From NCBI GenBank assembly GCA_913757435.1, contig CAJYDM010000009.1, forward strand, positions 1 to 64,000: DNA of 64,000 bases. Reading direction: 5' to 3'. This document shows, piece after piece, positions 26,731 through 36,093 of this stretch (within the stretch, counting starts at the first letter, position 1; every line of letters begins with the position of its first letter). A program made the position numbers and the translations under genes. Source of the stretch: Syntrophomonas sp. DTU019. GTDB lineage: Bacteria; Bacillota; Syntrophomonadia; Syntrophomonadales; Syntrophomonadaceae. The notes under the pieces are model-generated. The model saw only the letters and a program-made list of their open reading frames with translations, did not search any database and was not told the origin of the DNA.

Positions 26731-28974
26731 TTACAGCAATGGGCTGATTTCTCCGCTGTAAAACAGGTTCAGTCGGTGCAGAGCCCTGGTGCTTGCAATG
26801 TATAACAGGTTTTTGTCAGCTTCGCTGTTGAAATGGTCTTTATCCACGTCACATATCAACACCGCGTCAAACTCCAGGCCTTTAGCCATATATATGGGCA
26901 GGATGAACACTCCCGATAAATCGGCAGCCATACCACTGGTAATCAGCTTAATATCGATCTTATCCTGCAGACGCTCATATAAGGAGGTGGCGTCTCGCCC
27001 AGTTTTGCTGATTAGTGCAATGGATCGATAACCCATTTCCTTGCAGGTCATGCATTCAGCTATGATCAGGCGGTCCAGGGCCGATCTGGAGGGGGCGGTA
27101 AGAACCTTGGGGATCTCACCTTTTCTGCGGAAATTATGGACTTTGAAGCCCGGGTCGAGAAACTGCGCGCTGAAGGTCAAAATTTCATTGGTGCAGCGAA
27201 AGCTTTGCTCTAAAGTCACCAAAGTGGACTTTTTCTTGGCAAATATCTCAGCTATTTGGTCATACAGTGATAAGTCTTCCTGTTTGCCTATGGTTTGGTC
27301 GATATCACCTACTACCGTGTAGCGGGCCTTGGGATACATGGCATTCAGTATGGCGTAATGAATGGGATGATAGTCTTGGGCTTCATCGATTACCACCTGT
27401 TTAATACCCTGGTAGTCAGTATAACCCTGGGTTTTTAGCCTGAGAAAAGCCAGGGCCAGCGCATCGTCATAATGCACATAGTCCTTTTTGAGGTTTTCAC
27501 GGGTAAAGTCTAGAATACCCTCGATGTCATCGGGCAATTCGATGCCTTTGGCCAGACTGTAGAAGTAGTCTTTATTGCTGAATAGCCGCCGGTATAGTTC
27601 TAAATGGTCAGGCTGGGTAAACCTCCGTATTTGCTTAAGCAAAGCGGTGCTTTCATAGATGGATAACATTCGCGCCTCTGCTTCCACCTCAAATTCGTGT
27701 CCAGGCTTAGCAGCAACATGTCTCTCCAATTTCTCTATACGCCGTTTTCGCTCTTGGTGCACCAATTCCAGGATATGCTTTTCCAATTGCTCTAAACGAA
27801 CACTCAAAAGAGATGCTTTATTGGCCTTTAATATTCTGGCTTTCAATAGTTGCCGGCTGGCAATGTGCCTGCCGTTATAATATACATCGCTGAAATCGAG
27901 CCACCGCCTGGGCCAATCCTTGATGAAGCGCTGCAGTATTTCAATAAACTGACTGGAGCCCTTAAAACGCGTGCTGCTCTTTAGTAAATTGCGGTATCCT
28001 TCATCAGCGGCAGAGAGCAGTCCCTCCAGAAACTGATTCCTGCTTTGCATAGGCTTGATGGGCAAAACCTGCCGCAGAATCTCTTCAAATATTGTAGAAT
28101 TTACATTGTTTTCCCCCAGCTCCGGCAATACGCTGGAAATATACTGTTCGAACAGGGTATTGGGCGAGATGACCAGTATATCGTTATGGGACAACCGGGT
28201 TGACAGCCCCTGATACATCAGATAGGCCACCCGATGCAGGGCCACCGAGGTCTTGCCGCTTCCTGCCACGCCTTGCACCATCATCAGATCCATCTCCATG
28301 TCTCGTATGATGATATCCTGCTCTCTTTGAATGGTTTCCACAATAGTCTTCATTTTGGGGGAGGCGTTCTGGGATAAGAGCTTCCTCAAAAACTCGTCTA
28401 TGATCTGAACATCGGCATCAAAGAAATATTCCAGTCGGCCTTGCTTGATTTCGTATTGGCGTTTTAGACCGACTTCGCCGCTGATTTTTCCTTTAGGAGC
28501 CTCGTAAAAAACCTTCCCCGTTCCGAAGCGGTAAAAAACGCTGGCGATGGGGGATCTCCAATCGTAAACATACATCTCACGAGACTTGTCATCTTTTAAG
28601 GAAGAAAGCCCGATATATACATTTCTGACCCCAGGGGTGTCGTCGAACTTGAAGTCAATACGCGCGAAGTAAGGGGATTCAAGCATTTTCTCCAGCAGCA
28701 ATATCCGGTTGGATTCCATTTCATATTGAGCGATTTTATGTGATACTGGATTTACGTACTGACTCAACTCTACCAGCTGGTGGAAGTTATCCAATGACCA
28801 CAGGTTGGAGATGGAATGAGAGGTATCATCCATCAGTTCTTTTTTAGCCGCAACGATGGCGGCCAAATTTTTTTGGCTCCTCAGTCGGACAGCAGACAAT
28901 TGCTCCGTGGCAATAGATATGGTATGGTTTAGACGCTTCTCTTCAAAGTTTCGATCTTGGTGATAACTTTCCAC
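26731..28974 (-). CDS. helD: HelD-type superfamily 1 helicase-like ATPase
   Basis: A 747-residue protein of the UvrD/Rep-like superfamily 1. The N-terminus is a coiled-coil arm (residues about 1-90), followed by a small domain with YVYDWRSPIASVFYRF that is typical of HelD. Walker A is GVAGSGKTSVALHR (about 239), the DEAQ box is VVIDEAQDYHP (about 535), and VVGDIDQTIG, LEQSFRCTNEIL and a final YIASTRALHRL complete the helicase motifs. HelD proteins bind RNA polymerase and remove it from stalled complexes using ATP. Here the gene is single, with GTG start and GGAGG 7 nt upstream. Confidence 0.88.
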   Translation of the reverse strand: MESYHQDRNFEEKRLNHTISIATEQLSAVRLRSQKNLAAIVAAKKELMDDTSHSISNLWSLDNFHQLVELSQYVNPVSHKIAQYEMESNRILLLEKMLESPYFARIDFKFDDTPGVRNVYIGLSSLKDDKSREMYVYDWRSPIASVFYRFGTGKVFYEAPKGKISGEVGLKRQYEIKQGRLEYFFDADVQIIDEFLRKLLSQNASPKMKTIVETIQREQDIIIRDMEMDLMMVQGVAGSGKTSVALHRVAYLMYQGLSTRLSHNDILVISPNTLFEQYISSVLPELGENNVNSTIFEEILRQVLPIKPMQSRNQFLEGLLSAADEGYRNLLKSSTRFKGSSQFIEILQRFIKDWPRRWLDFSDVYYNGRHIASRQLLKARILKANKASLLSVRLEQLEKHILELVHQERKRRIEKLERHVAAKPGHEFEVEAEARMLSIYESTALLKQIRRFTQPDHLELYRRLFSNKDYFYSLAKGIELPDDIEGILDFTRENLKKDYVHYDDALALAFLRLKTQGYTDYQGIKQVVIDEAQDYHPIHYAILNAMYPKARYTVVGDIDQTIGKQEDLSLYDQIAEIFAKKKSTLVTLEQSFRCTNEILTFSAQFLDPGFKVHNFRRKGEIPKVLTAPSRSALDRLIIAECMTCKEMGYRSIALISKTGRDATSLYERLQDKIDIKLITSGMAADLSGVFILPIYMAKGLEFDAVLICDVDKDHFNSEADKNLLYIASTRALHRLNLFYSGEISPLL

Positions 28975-29100
28975 AATGAAGCCTCCTGTGGGGGTTAAAT
29001 CCTATTCGCATAGTTGTGCATTGTTCCTATGATACACGGATAGAACGGCCATTATAAGACTAATATTAAAATTAGTTTCGTGATATAATATATAGAAACA

Positions 29101-29148
29101 GGGGATGTTCTTTTTGCTTCCCTTACCAGGAAGCAAAAGAACATCCCC
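29101..29148. repeat. 20-bp-arm palindrome (REP/MITE-like)
   Basis: A left arm from 29101 (GGGGATGTTC then T-rich and GCTTCC) and its near-perfect complement ending at 29148 pair over 20 bp, with one extra T and a loop of CTTACCA. It lies between two genes that are both transcribed leftward, after the end of none and upstream of helD's start, so a simple terminator role is less likely than a dispersed repeat. Confidence 0.65.
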
Positions 29149-29202
29149 CTGCTTCTTCAACCGCCCGTTCCCGATATGACAGGTAACGTATAAGCAGTAC
29201 GC

Positions 29203-32200
29203 CTATTTATTCACGATATACTCAATAAGCCTTCTCAGAACAGTGGTTATCTCTGCTCGCGTCGAGGATGCATGTGGGTCAAACAGGTTGCCCGGCTTGC
29301 CGGTTAAAATGCCGGTTTCCCTGAGGGACATGACGCTTTTCCGCGCCCATGAGTCGATCGCATCCGCATCGCTGAATTCTTCGCCGTCGTTTTCAAGTTT
29401 AAGTCCCAGGTACTGTATAAATCGGTGCATCATCACGGCCATTTCCTGCCGCGTGACGGCTCTTTCCGGTTCAAATGAGCTTTCCGATACGCCGAATAGA
29501 ATGCTGTTTTCCCGGGCCCACTTCACATACGGCGCGTAATAGGCGCTTTCCGGCACATCGTTAAAGCTGTACCCGGTATAAAGCGACGGGTCAACCCCAT
29601 GCATGCGCCCCAGTACGGTCGCAAACATGCCCCTTGTCATGCTGGTTTCAGGTGAAAAAAGCCTTGGCGCAACGCCGATAAACAGCAATCTCGCCGTAGC
29701 AAAATCAATATCGTCTTTTGCCCAATGGCCTGAAATATCGTCAAAAGGCTCTCTGTTGTAGATGATCTCATAGTCGCCGGCTCCACGGGAAATGTATTTC
29801 ATTTTGGAGCCTTCTACAAGGCTCAGACCCAGAATGTGTTCTTCACCCGACGGGTCGGTATAGAGCACTACGTTGCCACTCGTCAGGCCGGTCTCCGGCG
29901 CCTCCAACCAGCCGGTTTCTCCAGCCGACGGAAGCAGCAGCGTTGTGAAGCTCACATTTGCCCCATAGGCTGTACCCTCTCTGTTGATGGCGTAGGCGCG
30001 CACATAATAGGCAGTATCCGGCACAAGCCCGGTGATCTCCGCCGCGAATTCACCCAGCCCGCCGCCCGTCGTCACCTTGTCGATGTTGCTGCCGTCGATA
30101 ACAGGATTAGCCGTCGGACCATAGACAAAGCCGCGTTCCGTCACAGTAGCCCCACCGCTTGAATTGACCCTTCCGGAAAGCACTGCGCTGGAAGCGGTGA
30201 TGCCTGTAACCGAGCCAGTAAAGACCATGGGCCGGTTGTCACCGTCCGGGCCGGACGCAAGCGTGACCGAAAGCGTTGTAAACGTTCTGTCCCCGCCGTA
30301 GCTCGTATCTGCTGCATTGGTGGCATAGGCACGCACATGGTAGGTGGTGTTCGCGGAAAGGCTGCTCAGTGCAGCCGAAAATTCGCCTGTGCCGCTGCCC
30401 GCCGTCACCTGTATAACGTCCGGGTCACCGATAGTGGGGTTTTCCGCCGTCCCGCAGACAAATCCGCGTTCGGTAACCGTCAATCCCCCGTGATCCGTGA
30501 CATTTCCACGGAGTGTCGCGCCGGATGAGCTGACGCCTGTCACCGCACCGGTCACCACGACGGGAGGACCGCCTTCAACATCCGGCACCTTTACAAATAC
30601 GATATCGCCGCCGCTGCTGTAGGTATGGTAACCCGGCAATAGGGTAGGTATTGTCCGGCTCGCCTCGCTACCGTCCTTGACCTCGCCGCCGACGCGGATA
30701 TAGGTGTCGGAGGTGATAGTGGCATCAATTCGGACGACTGCCATGCCGGATCCAGATCCGAATGCTTCCGCGCCGATTCCGGCATCGTCTGTGACAATGA
30801 CTCCGCCGTGAATGACAGCCAGGCTGCCGTCATAGCCCGCCTGGGCGCCCAACATAACTGCGCCCACACCGCCCTGCACCTCGACCTGCCCCCCGCTCAG
30901 TGCAAGCACGCCCGTGGTTCCCGAAAGGTTTCCGCCCACGGTCACGGTGCTTCCGGTACCCATGGCGGATGCGCCCGCAGCCGATGCCTGCACGTTGCCG
31001 TCCACGGCCGCGTGGCCTCCGTTTGTTGCCGTTGCGCCGCCGCCATCGGTGGCCGTCACGCTGCCGTCGACTTGTATGACGCTGTCGTCTCCTTGGACGA
31101 GAATGCCACCGCCGCCGTTGACGGTAACGTCTCCTCCGACGTCTACCTCCGCGCTTGCCGAGGCTTGGATGCCCCAGGTTTCGTTAGCCTCAACCGTTAC
31201 ATTGCCTCCGATTGTAATCACGGTATCCGCTCCGGTGGCGACAATGCCGTTGCAGTCGCTCCAGACATTGCCCGTCACCGTCACATTGCCGCCTCCCGTG
31301 GCGATAATACCGACGCCGGTGGAATTACTCATTGCCGAGGCGCTGGTGACAGTGGCTACGCCGCCTGGATACGCATACACACCGCATTCATAACCAGTCA
31401 CGTTGAAGCTGCCCGAGCCGATCAAGACAATGCCACCGTTTGAAACGGAGAGTCCCGTTCCAGAGGTTTCACTGACAATCAGTTCGTACCCATCCAGATC
31501 CAGCGTAACGGTCTCACCGCTAATGTTTATGCCAGAATTGTGAGCGATGTCTGCCAGCAGCCGCACCGTATCCCCGTCATTGGCGTCGCCCAGCGCGGCT
31601 GCCAGGCTTTCATACTGTGCCCCGCCGTCGATCTCGCAGGTCATCTGCATTTCTACCCAGACGGTACTTTTAATGGGGCTGCCGCCGCTATAGGTGCGGT
31701 ATCCCGCCTTGGTGGTGGGAAGCGTAACGTCGCCGATCCCCATTTCTGTGGAATCTATACGCACATAGATGTCAGTCGTCTGAATCTCCCCATCGATAAT
31801 GATCTCCCCGCCATCACCTGCCGCAGCACCTATGCCGCCCGCACCGGTCGCCATGGCATTGCCGCCAATGGTGACGCGGCTAAACTCTCCATAACTCACT
31901 ACGCCGCATTCCACGCCCTGCGCATCGCCCCAAATGTCGATCGTTCCGCCTTCGGTGTATGCACCGATGCCGCCCGCGCTAGTTGCAGTCGCGTCACCTA
32001 TGACCCTGACTAGCGCACCGGATTCGGAATATGCCCCTGCGCCGGATACGCTGGTTGCGTGGGCAGCGGTCACGGTCACCGAGGCTCCAAGAACCGCCCT
32101 GACGCCCCTTGTTGTGCCGGTTACGATAAATTCACCCCCGCCGGCCGTGTCGGTCATGCCGATGACGGAATTATTGGCAAAAAGTCCATCGCCCGAGCTG

Positions 32201-32478
32201 TTTTCAACTTTGAGGTCATATCCGTTCAAGTCAAAAGTAATGTCTTTGTCAACAAAGCTCAATCCATGGCTGTAATCAATATTAGCCAGCAGTATGATTG
32301 TATCCCCGTCCATTGCCGCAATAAGCGCATCATCCAAATTTATGTATAGTGACGAACCAATCTGGCAAACCTCACCTGCCGCCCACGTGGTCGGAGCAAA
32401 GGCCACGGCAAGGCAAAGTGCCAACAGCACCGCCACTATACGGATTCTTCCCGGTTTCAAAAGACCACGTCCTTTCAT
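29203..32478 (-). CDS. Large beta-helix/FN3-like surface protein with SLH anchor
   Basis: A 1091-residue secreted protein. A signal peptide (VAVLLALCLAVAFAPTTWA) is followed by a long Gly/Val/Thr-rich region (about residues 35-640) of short repeating strands such as ITIGGNVTVEANE and VTVTGNVWSD. These look like a parallel beta-helix of the pectate-lyase or autotransporter kind and contain two similar halves, each opened by a short 'cleft' motif (YINLDDALIAAMDGDTIILL and YESLAAALGDANDGDTVRLL). Two Ig/FN3-like domains follow (the two VTERGFV copies, about 660-850), then three SLH repeats (about 915-1091). The role is probably wall-anchored adhesion or glycan binding. The ribosome binding site is weak, so the start is uncertain (alternative TTG at 32460). 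Confidence 0.85.
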   Translation of the reverse strand: MKGRGLLKPGRIRIVAVLLALCLAVAFAPTTWAAGEVCQIGSSLYINLDDALIAAMDGDTIILLANIDYSHGLSFVDKDITFDLNGYDLKVENSSGDGLFANNSVIGMTDTAGGGEFIVTGTTRGVRAVLGASVTVTAAHATSVSGAGAYSESGALVRVIGDATATSAGGIGAYTEGGTIDIWGDAQGVECGVVSYGEFSRVTIGGNAMATGAGGIGAAAGDGGEIIIDGEIQTTDIYVRIDSTEMGIGDVTLPTTKAGYRTYSGGSPIKSTVWVEMQMTCEIDGGAQYESLAAALGDANDGDTVRLLADIAHNSGINISGETVTLDLDGYELIVSETSGTGLSVSNGGIVLIGSGSFNVTGYECGVYAYPGGVATVTSASAMSNSTGVGIIATGGGNVTVTGNVWSDCNGIVATGADTVITIGGNVTVEANETWGIQASASAEVDVGGDVTVNGGGGILVQGDDSVIQVDGSVTATDGGGATATNGGHAAVDGNVQASAAGASAMGTGSTVTVGGNLSGTTGVLALSGGQVEVQGGVGAVMLGAQAGYDGSLAVIHGGVIVTDDAGIGAEAFGSGSGMAVVRIDATITSDTYIRVGGEVKDGSEASRTIPTLLPGYHTYSSGGDIVFVKVPDVEGGPPVVVTGAVTGVSSSGATLRGNVTDHGGLTVTERGFVCGTAENPTIGDPDVIQVTAGSGTGEFSAALSSLSANTTYHVRAYATNAADTSYGGDRTFTTLSVTLASGPDGDNRPMVFTGSVTGITASSAVLSGRVNSSGGATVTERGFVYGPTANPVIDGSNIDKVTTGGGLGEFAAEITGLVPDTAYYVRAYAINREGTAYGANVSFTTLLLPSAGETGWLEAPETGLTSGNVVLYTDPSGEEHILGLSLVEGSKMKYISRGAGDYEIIYNREPFDDISGHWAKDDIDFATARLLFIGVAPRLFSPETSMTRGMFATVLGRMHGVDPSLYTGYSFNDVPESAYYAPYVKWARENSILFGVSESSFEPERAVTRQEMAVMMHRFIQYLGLKLENDGEEFSDADAIDSWARKSVMSLRETGILTGKPGNLFDPHASSTRAEITTVLRRLIEYIVNK

Positions 32479-32620
32479 CGTATATTGATCTTTTTAATCA
32501 TGAGTCATGGGCATTAAATTGCCATTAAATTTAACAGGGTCGATATTTAAACTGTATTTTGCGACTTAAATTTATGTTAAAATCTGGTAAACAGATAAAA
32601 TGGAAGGAATGGAGGGTGAC

Positions 32621-35600
32621 ATGGAACAAACCGGCAAGCAGCCTATTCCCATACTAAAATCAAAGCTGTTCGCCCCTGAGCCGACCGATAAAGCCCTTTT
32701 TACGGAGCGGCTCCGGGCGCTTGGCATCGCGGGAAACCGCTGCACCTTGATCACTGCTCCGGCGGGCAGCGGCAAAACCACCGCCGTTCTGCTTGCGATT
32801 GCCGGTGTTGATGCGCAGGTGTGCTGGTACCGGCTGGAGCCCGAGGACAGCCGGTATGCGGTATTTGCCGCTCATTTAGTCCATACGCTTTTCCAAAGCG
32901 TTCCTGATCAAAGCCGCATTCAAAGCCCCAATATGCTGACTGCCTTGAATGACCTGAGCCTGTTCAACGCGGTGCTCTGTCAGGATGCCTGGGAGTGTTT
33001 CGGCGAAAATAATGCCCCGATCTATCTTGTGCTTGACAATTTTCATCATGCCGTCCGACAGCCCGAGATTATCGAATGCATACGGTACATGCTCTCCAAT
33101 ATGCCGCCCAGCGTGCGCCTGATTATCACCTCGCGGCAGCAAACCGGCCTTGAAGCGGGGCATGCCCTTAAAGAAGGCATTGCCGCCTTCGGAGCGGCTG
33201 AACTGCGCTTCACACCCGACGAGACCCGTCTATTCTGTCGGGAAAAGTTCGGCGTTACCGCTGATAAAAACGCCTATCAACGTCTCTACGAGGTTTCCGA
33301 AGGCTGGATCGCCGGCATTGTGATGATCCTTGCAGCATTTAAAGCTTCCGGAGTCGCGCATCTGGGCAGCTTCCTTGAGAAGAATATGAACAGTGAGGAG
33401 TTGTTCGGTTATTTAACCCGCGAAACCCTGAAGTATGAAGACGACAGCATGGTAAAGATGCTCTTAAAACTTGCGCTGCTTGAGGATTTCGGCGAAGGGG
33501 AGCTGTCGGGTATTTTCGGCATTGCCGATACGAAAAGTTACATAAACGCTTTGGCAGTAAAAAACCTTTATCTGACAAAAACTATTACCGGCAGCGGAAC
33601 TGTTTTCCGCTTTCATTCGCTCTATAAAAACGCTTTGGCCGCCATGGGACGCGACATCTTTGGAACTTCAGGCCTGCATGAGCTTCAGGTTAAAATTGCC
33701 GGATACTACTTAGCCTCCGACCAGGTTGACAGGGCAGTCCGGCACTATCTGGCTGCGGGTGAGACGGACAAGGCGGCCGATGTGATTGGAAGGTGCGGAG
33801 ACCACATGTTAAACGAGGGGGCCACCGAAACCCTTAAAACCATGGTCGGAAGCTTCCCTGAAACTTATCGCGAACATCATCCCTATCTTCTGATGTACGA
33901 CGGCGTGACCAATAAACGGATTGATTTCAATCAGGCCATACGATGCCTTGATAGAGCCCGGGGGCTATTTGAAGCGGCGGGGAATCATGCCATGCGCATC
34001 AAAACCTGCCTGTTCCTTATGATGACCTGCGTCTACCAGAACCGTCTGGACATCGTAACAAAAGTGGTGCAGGAGCTTCAAACCATTCCGGGAGCCATGG
34101 AAGATGAGTTATGCAGGCGTTCCCTGATGCTGCTATCGCTTTCCGAAGCCACGCTAAGCGAGAATATTCAAAAAGGGAACGCCTTGTTTTCGGCGCTGAG
34201 GAATCTGAGTTTAGACCAGGAGGAACGCTGCGGGGCTTATCTGTACGGATGCGCGCTGCGGCATAGGCAGGGGGATCTCGAAGGCGCGCTTAAGATACTT
34301 CATAACCTGTTTACTTCGAATCTCGTCAAGCTCGATTTATACTGGCGTTCTTTTGCGCTGTCGCTGCACGGCCGCGTTTTTCTGCTCAAAGGGGAGTTTT
34401 CTGCGGGCGAGGAAAAGGTGCAGGAGCTTTTGGAACTGGGCGAGCGGTATGCACATCATTATTCCAATGCAAACGGCAGGTATTATCTGGCCCTGATCAA
34501 ATACCTGACGCACGATATGGACAGCGCGGTCCGCCATATCTGCAATGCGCAGCGGGACTATATAGCGTTTGAAAACGGTGCCCGCGCCAATCTGTGCAGG
34601 CTTCATTACTATCTGTGGGTTTGCGGAACTGACAATTCCGTGGCGCCATCACAGATTCTTGATGCCTATAACGAGCTCATGGCCATGAATCCGGGACAGG
34701 GCGACGATGATCTGGCTGCTTCTCTTGCGGGTGCGGCTTTACGGGAAAGCGGGGAATATGATCAGGCTGAAAAGCTGCTCTTACATTCCTTCGCTAAAAG
34801 CACAGAGAAAAACGCCGTGCAATCTGCGGCTGGCACCGCTTTGCATCTGGCCCAGCTCTATTTTGAAACCGGCAACCCCGAAAAAGGCGCGGCATACTTA
34901 AGGAAGTCCTTACTGGTCTGTGTCGAAAACGATTATGCGGTGTTTTATGACATGCATTTTCCCACATTTGTAGCTATGTGCGCCCGTGCTGTCAAAGCGA
35001 ACATTCAGACGGTTTTTCTCCGTTCTATCATCCGGAAATATTTTGGTGCTTCGGCGGAGAAGCATCTGGTTAAGCATGCGGATGCCCTTCATTCCTCAGA
35101 CGCCGCGAAGAAATTCCTGGGTAAGTTTTCCCACATTGGGAAACAGCCTTCAAGAAAGGATATTTATGTTGAGCTTTTCGGCGGGTTTCGGATCACAGCA
35201 GACGGCCTATGCATTGACGAAACCGCCTTTAAGACTCGAAAGATTTCAGGAATCGTCAAGTACCTGCTTCTCAATAAGGGCCTTTACATATCCCGGGAAA
35301 CGCTTGCCGCTGTTTTTTGGCCGGATTCCGAAAAGAAAGCCGCTTTAAACTCCCTGCGGGTTGCTCTTTGCGAGATCCGCAAGGTCCTGTCCGGCATCGG
35401 AGTTTCTTTTGAGGATGCTTCCCCCCTCATTAGCGAAGAGGAACGTGGATTTATCGCTTCAAAAAACTGCAAAACAGATGCCGCTTTATTTATCGAATTA
35501 TTTCAAAAATCTAAAGCAGGAGATGCGGAAGGGAAAAAGGCCGCGTTGCTTGCGATGATTGACCTGTATCGGGATGGCCTTCTGCCTCAGGATATCTATT

Positions 35601-35857
35601 ACGATTATACGACCATGGATAGAGAATATTTCAGCGCCTTGTTTTACGAAGCGGCACATAATGCGGCGACGCTCTTAATCCGGGAATCAGATTTCAAAGC
35701 CGCCGAAATGCTGTTGCTGCGCATCATAAAACTGGATTCCTATAATGAGCACGCCTATAAAACCCTGATCGGACTCTATCGGCAGACCGGACAAAACCAA
35801 CTGGCAGATTCCGTATCTAAACAATTTGATAAAAGATACCAAAAAGAAATGCGGTAA
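32621..35857 (+). CDS. MalT-like STAND regulator with C-terminal SARP/BTAD-type domain
   Basis: A 1078-residue protein, divergent from the adjacent SLH gene. The N-terminal NTPase has Walker A APAGSGKTTAVL and Walker B IYLVLDNFHHAV followed by LIITSRQQTG. A long TPR-like helical middle (about 400-830) is followed at about 850-1078 by a winged-helix transcription-activation module: VELFGGFRITADGLCIDE, then LAAVFWPDSEKKAALNSLRVAL and an all-helical BTAD region. The order STAND-TPR-SARP is the mirror of classical SARP proteins, where the DNA-binding domain comes first. GGAGGG precedes the ATG at 32621; ATGs at 32600 and 32609 are alternatives. It probably activates the neighbouring surface-protein genes. 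Confidence 0.85.
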   Translation: MEQTGKQPIPILKSKLFAPEPTDKALFTERLRALGIAGNRCTLITAPAGSGKTTAVLLAIAGVDAQVCWYRLEPEDSRYAVFAAHLVHTLFQSVPDQSRIQSPNMLTALNDLSLFNAVLCQDAWECFGENNAPIYLVLDNFHHAVRQPEIIECIRYMLSNMPPSVRLIITSRQQTGLEAGHALKEGIAAFGAAELRFTPDETRLFCREKFGVTADKNAYQRLYEVSEGWIAGIVMILAAFKASGVAHLGSFLEKNMNSEELFGYLTRETLKYEDDSMVKMLLKLALLEDFGEGELSGIFGIADTKSYINALAVKNLYLTKTITGSGTVFRFHSLYKNALAAMGRDIFGTSGLHELQVKIAGYYLASDQVDRAVRHYLAAGETDKAADVIGRCGDHMLNEGATETLKTMVGSFPETYREHHPYLLMYDGVTNKRIDFNQAIRCLDRARGLFEAAGNHAMRIKTCLFLMMTCVYQNRLDIVTKVVQELQTIPGAMEDELCRRSLMLLSLSEATLSENIQKGNALFSALRNLSLDQEERCGAYLYGCALRHRQGDLEGALKILHNLFTSNLVKLDLYWRSFALSLHGRVFLLKGEFSAGEEKVQELLELGERYAHHYSNANGRYYLALIKYLTHDMDSAVRHICNAQRDYIAFENGARANLCRLHYYLWVCGTDNSVAPSQILDAYNELMAMNPGQGDDDLAASLAGAALRESGEYDQAEKLLLHSFAKSTEKNAVQSAAGTALHLAQLYFETGNPEKGAAYLRKSLLVCVENDYAVFYDMHFPTFVAMCARAVKANIQTVFLRSIIRKYFGASAEKHLVKHADALHSSDAAKKFLGKFSHIGKQPSRKDIYVELFGGFRITADGLCIDETAFKTRKISGIVKYLLLNKGLYISRETLAAVFWPDSEKKAALNSLRVALCEIRKVLSGIGVSFEDASPLISEEERGFIASKNCKTDAALFIELFQKSKAGDAEGKKAALLAMIDLYRDGLLPQDIYYDYTTMDREYFSALFYEAAHNAATLLIRESDFKAAEMLLLRIIKLDSYNEHAYKTLIGLYRQTGQNQLADSVSKQFDKRYQKEMR

Positions 35858-35867
35858 TCGATATAGA

Positions 35868-35911
35868 GAGCCATAAACGCTCCTTGGGAGGCCAAGGGCC
35901 GCTTATGGCTC
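35868..35911. terminator. Hairpin after the STAND/SARP gene
   Basis: GAGCCATAA (35868-35876) pairs with TTATGGCTC (35903-35911), and an inner CTTGG/CCAAG hairpin stacks on it. It lies 10 nt after the stop codon; no T-run follows. Confidence 0.5.
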
Positions 35912-36093
35912 GCTATGCACAGCAGAGGCAAAGCTTTTCTATGGAATTTTCATACCTGCCGGGGAATTTAATGCTTATTTAATGCGGATGCCTCATAATA
36001 AATCTGCATCGTCATGACCGAAATGATGCCAGTGATCTTTTTGTGTTTTGACAGCTTGCAATAAATCATTAAATATGGAAAGGAAGATACTCG

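Noticed and set aside
30808-31443. Long plus-strand frames opposite the SLH beta-helix gene
   Set aside because: They are shadows of a GC-rich, repeat-containing gene, without ribosome binding sites.
36048-36076. TTGACA - 17 bp - AAATAT promoter for the DNRLRE gene
   Set aside because: The start of transcription would fall on the ribosome binding site, so it is unlikely to be the main promoter.
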